Shown: positions 24,474-33,315 of the stretch, one piece after another | Layout of the letters: every line of letters starts with the position of its first letter | Numbering within the stretch: position 1 is the stretch's first letter | Assembly (NCBI RefSeq): GCF_947498005.1 | Contig: NZ_CANMIW010000001.1 | Coordinates: 186,001-250,000, forward strand | Direction of reading: 5' to 3' | DNA length: 64,000 bases | DNA from: an uncultured Winogradskyella sp. | Lineage (GTDB): Bacteria; Bacteroidota; Bacteroidia; Flavobacteriales; Flavobacteriaceae | The notes under the pieces: generated by a model | Told to the model about the DNA's origin: nothing | The model's input: only the letters and a program-made list of their open reading frames with translations | The model's database searches: none | Program-made: the position numbers and the translations under genes

Positions 24474-26906
24474 ATGGTATTTAGTAGTCGTTACTTCATT
24501 TGTTTAATCTTTGTTTTGCTTAGTTCTACTAATTGGGCTCAAGAGTCTTCAATTTCAGGACAAGTAGTGGATACTAACAATATGCCTATTTCATTGGCTA
24601 ATGTGGTCATACTTAGTGAAGACGGTACGTCTTTTTTAAAAGGGACATCTACAGATGATGAAGGTTTTTTTAATATAACAAACCTTTCTACCGAAATATA
24701 TGTAATAAAAATTAGCTTCATTGGTTTTGAAGAATTTGAACAAAAAATTATACTAACAGGAAACTTAGATTTAGCAAAAATTCAGCTTCAAGCAATTTCC
24801 GAAAGTTTAGATGAAGTTACTGTCATTGCAAAAAAACCAACTATAACTCGTAAGCCAGATCGACTTGTATTTAATGTAGAAAATACGGCTTTAACAGAAG
24901 GTTCTACACTTGGTGTTTTAAAAAGTACACCTGGTATTATTGTTTCTGAGGGTAGTATGAATATTAAAAGCTCACCTGCAACAGTTTTTATAAATAATAG
25001 ACGTGTACAACTCACATCTGATGAGCTCATAACATTATTAGAAAGTGCGCCTGCAAACAGTATAAAATCGGTTGAGGTAATTACAAATCCGCCAGCAAGT
25101 TATGACGCAGATTCTGGATCTGTAATTAATATAATAATGAATAAAAACCTAGTTACAGGTTATAGAGGAAGTGCATTTGCTAATTATACTCAAGCAGTTT
25201 TTCCGAGATATAATGCAGGTACGAGCCATTACTTTAAAAACAATAAAATCAATCTTAACTTAAACTATAGTTATTCTCAAAATAAAGTAAATAGAGATCA
25301 AGATGATACTATTAATTATTTAGAAAATACAAATCCTAATCCAGACGAAGAAGCTATTTACGAAATTGACCAAATTTGGAAATCTAATATTAACAGAAAC
25401 ACATGGTCTCAAACACATAATCTAAATCTTAATTTTGATTATTATATTGATGATAATAATACTTTGAGCCTTACAAGTACAGGTCTTTACACGCCTTATT
25501 ATAAGTATTTGGTTAAAAACAAAACTGATATTTTTGATGAGAATTTAAGCCTTCAAGATCGTTTTACTACAGATAATTTATCTAGAGATAAACAATATAA
25601 CATTGGTACAGATTTAAACTTCAGACATAGTTTTGAAAGTGGTGCAAGCCTATCGTTAAATGGTCACTATACGATCTATGATTATAATCGAGATCAAAAC
25701 GTGTTTACCAATAATTATGATATTGATAATATTTTTGAAGATAGCTCAGAGTTTAATACAGACGCCAACCAAAAAACCAATATTATTAATGGTAAAGCAG
25801 ATTACAGTTTACCTATAAATGAAACATCGAGTTTAGATGTTGGAGCAAAATACTCTCACATAAATACAGAAAGCGACATTACAAGGTTTGATATTGTTGG
25901 CGGAACTGAAGTTATAAATATAGATAACACAGACGCCTTTCAATATGATGAAAATGTATTAGCAGCTTATTCAAACTACTCAAAATCTTGGGATAAATGG
26001 GAATTAAGTATTGGTCTTAGAGTAGAACAGAGTAATATTGAAGGTACATCTGTTACTTTAAATGAAACCAACGAGCAAGATTATTTAAATTGGTTTCCTA
26101 ATGCGAGTTTATCACATCAAATTTCAGAATCAGTCAATGTAACAGCTAATTACAAACGAAGTATTACAAGACCAAGTTACAAGGATTTAAACCCGTTTAC
26201 TTTTTTTTTAAATGAGAGCAATGTGGTTCTTGGTAACCCTAATTTAAATCCAACATACATAGATTATTATTATTTAGGTGTTAACTTTTTAGAGAACTTT
26301 ACCATTTCAGGATATTACAAAAATTTTGATGGCGATATTGTAGAGTTACCTAGACAAGATAATGATACTAATATAATTGCTTATACACCAACCAATCTCG
26401 AGAACAAAGTAGAGTATGGGTTTGATTTAGAATATATCGCTGCACCAGCAAGACATTGGGACCTATATTTTGTAACTTCTTTTTATAATATCGCTGAAGA
26501 AGCCAGTTTTATAGAAGGTTTTGCTGAGCAAAATCAATGGTCTAATTACAGTGTGTTATCTAATAGTTTTGCATTTTTAAAAGACCAAAGTTTAAATGCC
26601 AGTTTAACTTTCACTTGGGTTGGTAAAAACTTACAGCAATTTCAAACTATAGATGATAGGTTGGTCTCAGAACTAAGTGTTTCTAAAACTATTTTAAAGA
26701 AAAAGGGTGTAATTACTTTTGCTGTTGAAGACTTCTTTGATCTTCAAGATTTTAAATCTAGAACACGTTATTTAAACCAATCTAGTTACAGTTCTGTGGA
26801 TATTGATAATAGATTCATAAAACTAGGTTTCCGTTATAAATTTGGTAATACTAAGTTGTCTACTAACGAACGTACTACAGATGCAGAAGAACGCGAAAGA
26901 CTTTAA
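24474..26906 (+). CDS. TonB-type outer-membrane beta-barrel protein
   Basis: 810 residues. A signal peptide (about 1-22, NWA-QES) precedes a carboxypeptidase-regulatory-like domain (about 25-110, ISGQVVDTNNMPISLANVVIL), a plug-like segment (about 115-225, with PASYDADSGSVINII) and a large beta-barrel rich in aromatic/Asn repeats, ending KLSTNERTTDAEERERL. The ending and the compact plug match the outer membrane beta-barrel family (OMP_b-brl_3), not SusC. No SusD gene is adjacent, so it probably moves a small ligand or works alone. Convergent with the PD40 gene. Confidence 0.85.
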   Translation: MVFSSRYFICLIFVLLSSTNWAQESSISGQVVDTNNMPISLANVVILSEDGTSFLKGTSTDDEGFFNITNLSTEIYVIKISFIGFEEFEQKIILTGNLDLAKIQLQAISESLDEVTVIAKKPTITRKPDRLVFNVENTALTEGSTLGVLKSTPGIIVSEGSMNIKSSPATVFINNRRVQLTSDELITLLESAPANSIKSVEVITNPPASYDADSGSVINIIMNKNLVTGYRGSAFANYTQAVFPRYNAGTSHYFKNNKINLNLNYSYSQNKVNRDQDDTINYLENTNPNPDEEAIYEIDQIWKSNINRNTWSQTHNLNLNFDYYIDDNNTLSLTSTGLYTPYYKYLVKNKTDIFDENLSLQDRFTTDNLSRDKQYNIGTDLNFRHSFESGASLSLNGHYTIYDYNRDQNVFTNNYDIDNIFEDSSEFNTDANQKTNIINGKADYSLPINETSSLDVGAKYSHINTESDITRFDIVGGTEVINIDNTDAFQYDENVLAAYSNYSKSWDKWELSIGLRVEQSNIEGTSVTLNETNEQDYLNWFPNASLSHQISESVNVTANYKRSITRPSYKDLNPFTFFLNESNVVLGNPNLNPTYIDYYYLGVNFLENFTISGYYKNFDGDIVELPRQDNDTNIIAYTPTNLENKVEYGFDLEYIAAPARHWDLYFVTSFYNIAEEASFIEGFAEQNQWSNYSVLSNSFAFLKDQSLNASLTFTWVGKNLQQFQTIDDRLVSELSVSKTILKKKGVITFAVEDFFDLQDFKSRTRYLNQSSYSSVDIDNRFIKLGFRYKFGNTKLSTNERTTDAEERERL

Positions 26907-26940
26907 TCCTGCTATTCTGCAATAAACAAGTCTGTATCTC
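26904..26940 (-). pseudogene. Degenerate duplicate of the 3' end of the PD40 gene
   Basis: Read leftward it spells DTDLFIAE-stop-QD-stop, parallel to the real gene end DTNLFIAEWRD-stop (26964-27002). An ungapped nucleotide alignment gives about 30 of 40 positions identical, including 15 in a row (ATTCTGCAATAAACA). The tryptophan codon has become a stop. It overlaps the TonB-type gene's stop. It looks like a relic of a tandem duplication or of a lost second copy. Confidence 0.55.
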
Positions 26941-26963
26941 AATTTATGTATTTCAGAACATCC

Positions 26964-28079
26964 CTAATCGCGCCATTCTGCAATAAACAGATTAGTATCG
27001 CGTCCACCACCATTATTTCTATTAGAAGAAAAGGCTAAATATTTACCATCATTAGAAAACACAGGGAATGCATCAAACGTTTCGCCATGTGTTACACGTT
27101 TTAAATTCTTTCCATCGATATCTATTAAATATAAGTTGAAAGGAAAACCGCGTTCTGCCTCAAAATTAGAAGAGAATAATACTTTATTTCCAGAAGGATG
27201 AAAAAATGGACTCCAATTAGCGTTGCCTAAATCGGTTAATTGTCTTAAATCAGAACCATCTGCATTACAGATATAAAGTTCCATTTCTGTTGGCTGTACT
27301 AAACCTTCAGCTAATAAGTCTTTGTATTCTTTAATTTCTTCTTCTGTTTTTGGTCGAGAAGAACGGAAGATTAACTTACTACCATCCGGAGAGAAAAATG
27401 CGCCTCCATCGTAACCTAATTCATGCGTTATTTGTTTAACATCACTACCATCAATGTTCATGGTATATAATTCTAAATCACCACTTCTGGTTGAGGTAAA
27501 TACAATTTTATCGCCTTTAGGAGATACTGTAGGTTCTGCGTCGTATCCAATCTCATCGGTTAATTGTTTTACAATATTACCTTCTAAGTCGGCTACAAAA
27601 ATATCATAGCTGTCATAGATTGGCCAAATGTATTTCCCATCTTTTTTAAGAGGCGTATCAGGACATTCGTCTTGTTTTAAATGCGTAGACGCATAGATAA
27701 TATGTTTATTATCTGGCAAGAAATATGCACATGTTGTTCTCCCTTTTCCGGTACTTAGCATTGGTGGTGCAATACTATCTGTAAAGGTTTCGTTTGCATT
27801 CATTAAAAACATTTGGTCGCAACCAACGCCCCATTTTGCGTTGTTAGACTGAAACACTAATTGTTTATCATCAAAACTCCAATACGCTTCTGCATTATCG
27901 CCTCCATAAGTCACTTGTCTAATAGATTTAAAATGGGTTTCTTCTGGGTAGATTAATGAATCGTATTTTTTAGTTGCTCCAGAGGTGGTATCGGTTGAAT
28001 ATTCTGAAGCTTCAGACTTTTCATTTTTACAAGACGAAATTGTAACAAGTAGAAGTAAAATAACAATGATTCTGTACAT
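26964..28079 (-). CDS. PD40/TolB-like beta-propeller lipoprotein
   Basis: 371 residues. Lipobox TISS-Cys17. The rest holds WD40-like PD40 repeats typical of TolB and of the propeller of prolyl oligopeptidase-type enzymes: AEPTVSPKGDKIVFTSTRSG, GAFFSPDGSKLIFRS, SPFFHPSGNKVLFSS, FPVFSNDGKYLAFSS. No peptidase domain follows, so it is a stand-alone propeller exposed at the envelope. It diverges from the M28 peptidase 61 bp away, and both are lipoproteins, so they may work together on peptides. Substrate unknown. Confidence 0.8.
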   Translation of the reverse strand: MYRIIVILLLLVTISSCKNEKSEASEYSTDTTSGATKKYDSLIYPEETHFKSIRQVTYGGDNAEAYWSFDDKQLVFQSNNAKWGVGCDQMFLMNANETFTDSIAPPMLSTGKGRTTCAYFLPDNKHIIYASTHLKQDECPDTPLKKDGKYIWPIYDSYDIFVADLEGNIVKQLTDEIGYDAEPTVSPKGDKIVFTSTRSGDLELYTMNIDGSDVKQITHELGYDGGAFFSPDGSKLIFRSSRPKTEEEIKEYKDLLAEGLVQPTEMELYICNADGSDLRQLTDLGNANWSPFFHPSGNKVLFSSNFEAERGFPFNLYLIDIDGKNLKRVTHGETFDAFPVFSNDGKYLAFSSNRNNGGGRDTNLFIAEWRD

Positions 28080-28112
28080 AATATAGGATTATAATAAATG
28101 GCTTTTAATGCC

Positions 28113-28120
28113 TAATTTTG
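28113..28120 (+). promoter_or_regulatory. -7 element, M28 peptidase
   Basis: TAATTTTG fits TAnnTTTG, 20 bp before the ATG at 28141. Confidence 0.4.
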
Positions 28121-28140
28121 TGTAAAAATATGGTTTACAG

Positions 28141-29385
28141 ATGAAAAAATTACTTTTTTTATACCTTTTAGTAGGAATATCAGCTTGTAAAAACGAGCCC
28201 AAAGTTGCTGAGGATAACATTAAAGAAGACGTTGTGTTTTTAGCAGATGATAAGTTAGAAGGTCGTCAAACAGGTACACAAGGTGAAGTTTTAGCTTCAG
28301 AATACCTTATTAAACGCTATACCGATATTGGGCTACAACCTAAAGGAACTGAAGGGTTTTTGCAATCATTTTCGTTTAAACCTAAAACAGATCCTCATAG
28401 TGAAGTAGAATTTACAACTAATGAAGATAGCACAATTACAGGTCATAATGTTATTGGTTTTATAGATAATAAAGCGACAACTACAATTGTTATAGGTGCG
28501 CATTACGACCATTTAGGATATGGTGGTGAAGGCTCTTTGTTTAGAGGCGAAGAAAAAGCAATCCATAATGGTGCGGATGATAATGCAAGTGGAGTAGCAG
28601 TAATGCTAAATTTGGCAAGCCGATTAAAAGTGAGAAATGATCAGGCTGAAATAAAAGATAAAAACAACTATTTATTCATGGCTTTTTCTGGAGAAGAAAT
28701 GGGATTGTTAGGTTCTAATTATTTTTCAAAAAACCCAACTATTGAATCTGAATCTATTAATTATATGATTAATATGGATATGGTTGGCAGAATGAAAGCG
28801 GATAGTACTTTAGCTGTATACGGAACAGGTACATCACCAATGTTTAAACAAACAATTAAAGCAAATAACGATAAGTTTAAAATCGTTGAAAACGAAAGTG
28901 GAGTAGGACCAAGTGATCACACGTCTTTCTATTTAATTGATATTCCGGTGTTGCACTTTTTTACTGGTCAGCATGAAGATTATCATAAACCGGGTGATGA
29001 TTCAGAAAAGTTGAATTATGATGGCATGAATTTAATTTCAGATTACATCTTCAATATTATTACCGATTTAGATGATAATGGCGAATTAGCATTTAGAAAA
29101 ACAAAAAATGAAAGCGAAGAAACACCTCGATTTAAGGTAGGCTTAGGTGTTGTTCCAGATTATTTATTTGACGGTAAAGGTATGCGCATTGATGGCACGC
29201 GAGAAGAAACACCAGCTTTTAATGCTGGTATACAAAAAGGGGATGTGGTTATTAAATTAGGTGATAGTACTGTAACTGATATGATGAGTTATATGAGAGC
29301 GTTATCTATTTTTGATAAAGGCGATGAAGCAGCAATTACTGTATTAAGAGGCAAAGAAACTATTAATACAAAGGTTAAGTTTTAG
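28141..29385 (+). CDS. M28 family aminopeptidase with a PDZ domain, lipoprotein
   Basis: 414 residues. Lipobox GISA-Cys16. The M28 zinc sites are seen in order: GAHYDHLGYG, NGADDNASGVAVM, FSGEEMGLLGS, INMDMVGRM and HKPGDDSEKLN. A C-terminal PDZ-like domain (about 330-414, GIQKGDVVIKLGDSTV) may bind the enzyme to protein C-termini. Predicted envelope-anchored, two-zinc aminopeptidase. Divergent from the PD40 lipoprotein. Confidence 0.92.
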   Translation: MKKLLFLYLLVGISACKNEPKVAEDNIKEDVVFLADDKLEGRQTGTQGEVLASEYLIKRYTDIGLQPKGTEGFLQSFSFKPKTDPHSEVEFTTNEDSTITGHNVIGFIDNKATTTIVIGAHYDHLGYGGEGSLFRGEEKAIHNGADDNASGVAVMLNLASRLKVRNDQAEIKDKNNYLFMAFSGEEMGLLGSNYFSKNPTIESESINYMINMDMVGRMKADSTLAVYGTGTSPMFKQTIKANNDKFKIVENESGVGPSDHTSFYLIDIPVLHFFTGQHEDYHKPGDDSEKLNYDGMNLISDYIFNIITDLDDNGELAFRKTKNESEETPRFKVGLGVVPDYLFDGKGMRIDGTREETPAFNAGIQKGDVVIKLGDSTVTDMMSYMRALSIFDKGDEAAITVLRGKETINTKVKF

Positions 29386-29425
29386 AAGAAACTTAGTTTT
29401 GATTTAATAAGTAGAGCATGTAGGA

Positions 29426-29893
29426 ATGTTAAAAATAACACGAGTAATTTTCTATGTTATATTATTCTTTTTTATTGGAGATGTATTCGATTTGTTTCAA
29501 TCAAAACTAATCTTTTTTAAAAGTTTCATTTATTACAGCATTTTACTTTTACCTATTCCTATGCTTATTATGGAACTAAAAGCAAATTGTTCTGAACCTA
29601 TATTGAGAAACGCTATTCCAACAATAACTCTAGTTGGATTGCTATATTTAAACCCTTTAAAAATTTTGTGTCATAGCGAACCTTGGAAAACCAAACAAGT
29701 TATCCTAATTAATGAAAACTATGAAAATCATAAAGTAGAAATTCAATCTAAGGATAACGGAGATTTAAAAAAGACCAAGCGAAACACAGAGGTTTATTAC
29801 TTATCACAATATTTTTATGTTGTTTTATCTGAAGATTATGATGATAGAAACTTTATAGGAACCAATTGGAAAGGAATAGACTCAAAAAAATAA
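29426..29893 (+). CDS. Unrecognised membrane protein
   Basis: 155 residues with three likely membrane helices in the first 75 (LKITRVIFYVILFFFIGDVF, FIYYSILLLPIPMLIMEL, AIPTITLVGLLYLNPL) and a soluble, polar C-terminus (about 85-155). No motif I can assign. It follows the M28 gene by 40 nt and could be read through from it. Single-strain or genus-level proteins of this kind are common in flavobacteria. Confidence 0.55.
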   Translation: MLKITRVIFYVILFFFIGDVFDLFQSKLIFFKSFIYYSILLLPIPMLIMELKANCSEPILRNAIPTITLVGLLYLNPLKILCHSEPWKTKQVILINENYENHKVEIQSKDNGDLKKTKRNTEVYYLSQYFYVVLSEDYDDRNFIGTNWKGIDSKK

Positions 29894-29895
29894 TG

Positions 29896-29903
29896 TAGAT
29901 TTG
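29896..29903 (+). promoter_or_regulatory. -7 element, lipocalin-like lipoprotein gene
   Basis: TAGATTTG fits TAnnTTTG, 31 bp before the ATG at 29935; it starts 2 bp after the upstream stop codon. Confidence 0.45.
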
Positions 29904-29934
29904 TGGTTTAACATTAATTAAATTCCCAAATATT

Positions 29935-30522
29935 ATGAAAAAACTTTTATCTCTATTTTGTCTTTTTACCTTGTTAACAGCATTTACTTGTGAAGACGAA
30001 CCTATAGATGATGGTATAGATTCAGGACCAAATAATACTAATGTAGCATTAATAGGCACTTGGGATTTAACTGATTTTAGTGTTACCTTAGAAACGTCTA
30101 CAGATTTTAATGGACAAAGTTTTACGTCTGATATTGATATACAAAGTACTGAAGAAAATTACGAGCTAACATTTACAGAAAGTAATTTTACAACAAGTGG
30201 AAATTACACTTATGATACCAGTATTGTTGTAAATGGAGAAATTGCTCAGTCAGAGCCTTACACATTAGAGAATGTCAGTGGAAGTGGAACGTATACTACA
30301 AGCGGAAATGTTATGACTGTAGATGGATCGTTTTTTGAATTTGAATTTGAAGGCATGGATGATAGTGCATTACAAGGCGAACAAACAGGAACATTTGATA
30401 TTTCTGCTGATGGCCAAACACTAACATTTTCACAAGACGAAACAGTATCTCAAACAGAACCTACAACAGGTACAGTAACATCTAGCACAACAGTCTCTAC
30501 CTCTGTTTGGACTAAACAATAA
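29935..30522 (+). CDS. Lipocalin-like lipoprotein
   Basis: 195 residues. Signal with a lipobox-like TAFT-Cys19, then an acidic linker. Residues 38-195 begin VALIGTWDLTDFSV, the opening G-x-W of Bacteroidota lipocalin-like domains, and continue as alternating beta strands rich in Thr/Ser, ending in TSVWTKQ. Probably an outer-membrane lipoprotein; ligand unknown. Confidence 0.65.
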   Translation: MKKLLSLFCLFTLLTAFTCEDEPIDDGIDSGPNNTNVALIGTWDLTDFSVTLETSTDFNGQSFTSDIDIQSTEENYELTFTESNFTTSGNYTYDTSIVVNGEIAQSEPYTLENVSGSGTYTTSGNVMTVDGSFFEFEFEGMDDSALQGEQTGTFDISADGQTLTFSQDETVSQTEPTTGTVTSSTTVSTSVWTKQ

Positions 30523-30589
30523 GACTTGTTTTTGCGATAATTATATTAATAGGTCTTTCAGGTAATAAAACATTGAAAAAACCATATTA

Positions 30590-30991
30590 ATGAAGATAAC
30601 TCAAAACGCAATTATTACTAAAGTTCATCTTGTAATTTCGGTGTTAATTGTTGTACCAATTGCTTTTGTTTACGGATTCAATCCAAGTTCAGAGTTTGAT
30701 ATTCATTTGAATACTATTGATGAGCATAACCAGTTTAAAGCCGTTATGGGTTTATATTTAGGGTTTTCAATAGTTTGGATTTTAGGGATTTTTAAAGCTA
30801 AATTTTTCAAACTGGCATTGACTTCCAATATCATTTTTATGATAGGATTAGGCTTTGGAAGAATTTTGAGTTGGCTTATAGATGGCACACCAACTTTTGG
30901 ATATCAATTTGGCGCTTTTGCAGAGATATTTCTTGGTTGTTACGGACTTTGGGTATTAATATCACATCATCATACTGCCACAAATTCCTAA
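30590..30991 (+). CDS. DUF4345 membrane protein
   Basis: 133 residues with four membrane helices. The phrase NQFKAVMGLYLGFSIVWILGIF and GFGRILSWLIDGTP match DUF4345, a family of small four-helix membrane proteins of unknown role. Its last 30 bp overlap the convergent 70-residue membrane gene. Confidence 0.8.
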   Translation: MKITQNAIITKVHLVISVLIVVPIAFVYGFNPSSEFDIHLNTIDEHNQFKAVMGLYLGFSIVWILGIFKAKFFKLALTSNIIFMIGLGFGRILSWLIDGTPTFGYQFGAFAEIFLGCYGLWVLISHHHTATNS

Positions 30992-31174
30992 ACTTATAAT
31001 AACATATACAGCAGCTAAAATGAATAAAACTTTAGCTGCTTTTTTGTTTTTTTTGAGTACTGCAAAGCCAATAATAGCTAGTAAAATTGCAGGACCAAAC
31101 ATTATAGCAACAATTAATATTATTAAGCCATCTAAATTCATTCCTCCCGTTGCTTCAATCAATAATGTTGTCAT
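30962..31174 (-). CDS. Small membrane protein, last gene of the radical SAM operon
   Basis: 70 residues with two hydrophobic helices (about 15-41 and 48-69) and a KKNKKAAK loop. The start could be Met12 instead. It begins 2 nt after the radical SAM stop and overlaps the convergent DUF4345 gene by 30 bp. No family recognised. The tight spacing supports a role with the upstream lipid-like enzymes. Confidence 0.55.
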   Translation of the reverse strand: MTTLLIEATGGMNLDGLIILIVAIMFGPAILLAIIGFAVLKKNKKAAKVLFILAAVYVIISLGICGSMMM

Positions 31175-31176
31175 AG

Positions 31177-32568
31177 CTATATTTCGTTTCTAAGTTCTTC
31201 TAGTCGTGCTTTTTTATCATCTCTGTAAAACAAATTCATGGTTTCAAAAGGGATAATTTTATTGTCTTTATCTACAATATGTACGCACGATTTTTTTATG
31301 GCGCGTACATCAAAATTATAGGCATCTATAAATTGCATTATTATAACCCTAAACAAATTATCATACCCTAATTTTGGCGCATCAATATTTGGTAAACAAC
31401 ACATTATTGATTTTAAGTTTTCTTCTGCAACCTCAACGGAATTCCCAGTACTAAATAATTCAATCATTTTATCTTGAAGCTGTTCATCTTGCTCATAAAT
31501 AATAGTGTTTTTACTATTATCTAATAAATCATTTGGGTTAATATAGCGAGTAAGTGGTAAAACTTCGTTACCTAGTTTTAAGGCATAACCCATAACTAAA
31601 GCGTCAGGATTACAAGGCACAGGCAATAGATCATCTGGATTAAAAATATCGGTTTGTTCCATTATTTTTCGTCGTACTTCAGTTAGAGTCATTCTATCCG
31701 TTTCTGGATTAAAATTATCTAAACGACCAGCAATTTGCGTAGGTTGTAAGGTTACTCCTCTAACACATTGCTGTTTTAATGCGTAGTCTATTATTTTTCC
31801 TATTTCATTATCATTTAAGCCTTTTTGAAGTGTTACAACCAAAGTTGTAGATAAGTTAAGCTTATTTAAATTTTCTATAGCTTGTTTTCTAATATCATTT
31901 AAATCTGCACCTCGTAATTCTTTTAAAACACTGTTTTCAAACGAATCAAATTGTAAATAAATTTCAAAATCAGGAGCGTAGGTTTTAAGTCTTTCGGCAA
32001 AGGCAAAATCTTTAGCTATTTTAATGCCATTAGTATTCAACATTAAATGTCTAATAGGTAATGATTTTGCATAGTCCATAATTTCCCAAAACTGAGGATG
32101 AATGGTTGGTTCACCTCCAGAAATTTGTACCACATCTGGCTCTTTTTCATTCCTAACAATAGTATCTAACATGGCTTTAACTTCTTCTAGCGTTCTATGT
32201 CTTCCATAAGTTGGTGAAGAACCAGCATAGCAGGTTGGGCAAGTTAAATTACAACGGTCTGTAACTTCTACGACTGTTAAACAACTGTGTTGCTCGTGGT
32301 CTGGACACAAACCACAATCGTAAGGACAACCATAATCTGTTTTAGTGTTGAATTTATAAGGCGTTTCGCTAGGTTTGTTGTAGTTTCTTATGTTTTTGTA
32401 ATATTCAATATCATCTGCAATAAGCACTTTAGAGTTGCCGTGTTCTTTGCAACGTTTTAGCATATAGACATTACCGTTTTCAAATACAATTTTGGCATCT
32501 ACACGTTTTAAACATTCAGGACATAAGCTTAAAGTAAAATCGTAATAAGTATAGTTTCTAACTGGCAT
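31177..32568 (-). CDS. Radical SAM protein of the Tes/MJ0619 type
   Basis: 463 residues. The radical SAM cluster motif is CNLTCPTC (Cys106, Cys110, Cys113), followed by the SAM-binding SGGEPTIHP. Extra cysteines fit further metal sites: Cys16-Cys19 and Cys40 (with His43) in a rubredoxin-like N-terminal module; CPYDCGLC (81-88) plus Cys96 just before the core; and further Cys residues near the C-terminus before the ending AYNFDVRAIKKSCVHIV and IIPFETMNLFYR. The layout and this ending match archaeal tetraether lipid synthase and its MJ0619-like relatives, which join unactivated carbons of lipid chains. The start overlaps the Lgt-like gene by 11 bp. The lipid-chain substrate is an inference; the product is unknown. 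Confidence 0.75.
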   Translation of the reverse strand: MPVRNYTYYDFTLSLCPECLKRVDAKIVFENGNVYMLKRCKEHGNSKVLIADDIEYYKNIRNYNKPSETPYKFNTKTDYGCPYDCGLCPDHEQHSCLTVVEVTDRCNLTCPTCYAGSSPTYGRHRTLEEVKAMLDTIVRNEKEPDVVQISGGEPTIHPQFWEIMDYAKSLPIRHLMLNTNGIKIAKDFAFAERLKTYAPDFEIYLQFDSFENSVLKELRGADLNDIRKQAIENLNKLNLSTTLVVTLQKGLNDNEIGKIIDYALKQQCVRGVTLQPTQIAGRLDNFNPETDRMTLTEVRRKIMEQTDIFNPDDLLPVPCNPDALVMGYALKLGNEVLPLTRYINPNDLLDNSKNTIIYEQDEQLQDKMIELFSTGNSVEVAEENLKSIMCCLPNIDAPKLGYDNLFRVIIMQFIDAYNFDVRAIKKSCVHIVDKDNKIIPFETMNLFYRDDKKARLEELRNEI

Positions 32569-33301
32569 TTTTGATGTTTCGTAGGATGAATTTGTAGTAA
32601 TACAACCAACAAATTACACATAATAGTTGAATAGTGCTTAGTCCTAGGAGGTAAAAAACATTTGGTTTTAGAAATTCCATAAAAAAACGAAAGCCAAAAT
32701 AACTCAACATAAAAATTTTGAAGAGATCTCCATTTTTTAAATTATTATGGCTTTTAGTTCGCTTTAAAATAATGAATAGAAGAATCAAGAACACCAATTC
32801 GTAAAGTGACGTTGGGTGTCTAAGTAAACCATCTCCTAAATCCATACCAAAGATGGATGAGGTTTCATTTCCATAAGTAAATTCATTAACTCCAGATAAA
32901 AAGCAACCAATTCTTCCTATAAAAATGCCAAAAATTATAGGAAACACAAACAAGTCGCCAGACGATTGTTTTTCGCCAATAATATGTTTAGCCAACTCTA
33001 CACCGAGCAAACCACCAAATAATCCACCCATTATGGTTTTGGTATTTAGCAATTGAAGCAAGTTTTGTTGAGAGAATTCAACAAGCGGATTTTCTAAAAT
33101 GCCAATAAGGCGTGAGCCAATTAAAGCACCTAAAGCTGCACCAAGAATAATGGATAAACGATTGTTGTTAGAAATGACATCGGTTTGCCTTCGTTTTAAA
33201 AACACATAGTATCTAAAACCAATAAAAAATGCAGCATACTCTAATATGAGATGTATATTTATTTGGTATCCAAATACTATAGGTTCAAATGGAATTTGCA
33301 A
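32558..33301 (-). CDS. Divergent Lgt-like membrane protein
   Basis: 247 residues with about seven membrane helices. Prolipoprotein diacylglyceryl transferase (Lgt) landmarks are present: GRIGCFLSGVNE (Arg130, Glu140) in place of GRLGNFxNxE, RHPTSLYE (161-168) and RFFMEF (205-210). Two residues important in Lgt differ: the HGG motif is MGG (91-93), and the Asn after GRxG is Cys133. It is therefore probably not the cell's lipoprotein acylase but a relative acting on a phospholipid or another lipid-linked substrate. Stop overlaps the start of the Tes-like gene; 14 nt after the upstream lipoprotein gene. Confidence 0.75.
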   Translation of the reverse strand: MQIPFEPIVFGYQINIHLILEYAAFFIGFRYYVFLKRRQTDVISNNNRLSIILGAALGALIGSRLIGILENPLVEFSQQNLLQLLNTKTIMGGLFGGLLGVELAKHIIGEKQSSGDLFVFPIIFGIFIGRIGCFLSGVNEFTYGNETSSIFGMDLGDGLLRHPTSLYELVFLILLFIILKRTKSHNNLKNGDLFKIFMLSYFGFRFFMEFLKPNVFYLLGLSTIQLLCVICWLYYYKFILRNIKNAS

Positions 33302-33315
33302 GGTATTTGAATTTT

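Noticed and set aside
24474..26906. SusC-type transporter call for this TonB-type protein
   Set aside because: Barrel ending and plug layout match OMP_b-brl_3-type proteins, and no SusD gene is adjacent.
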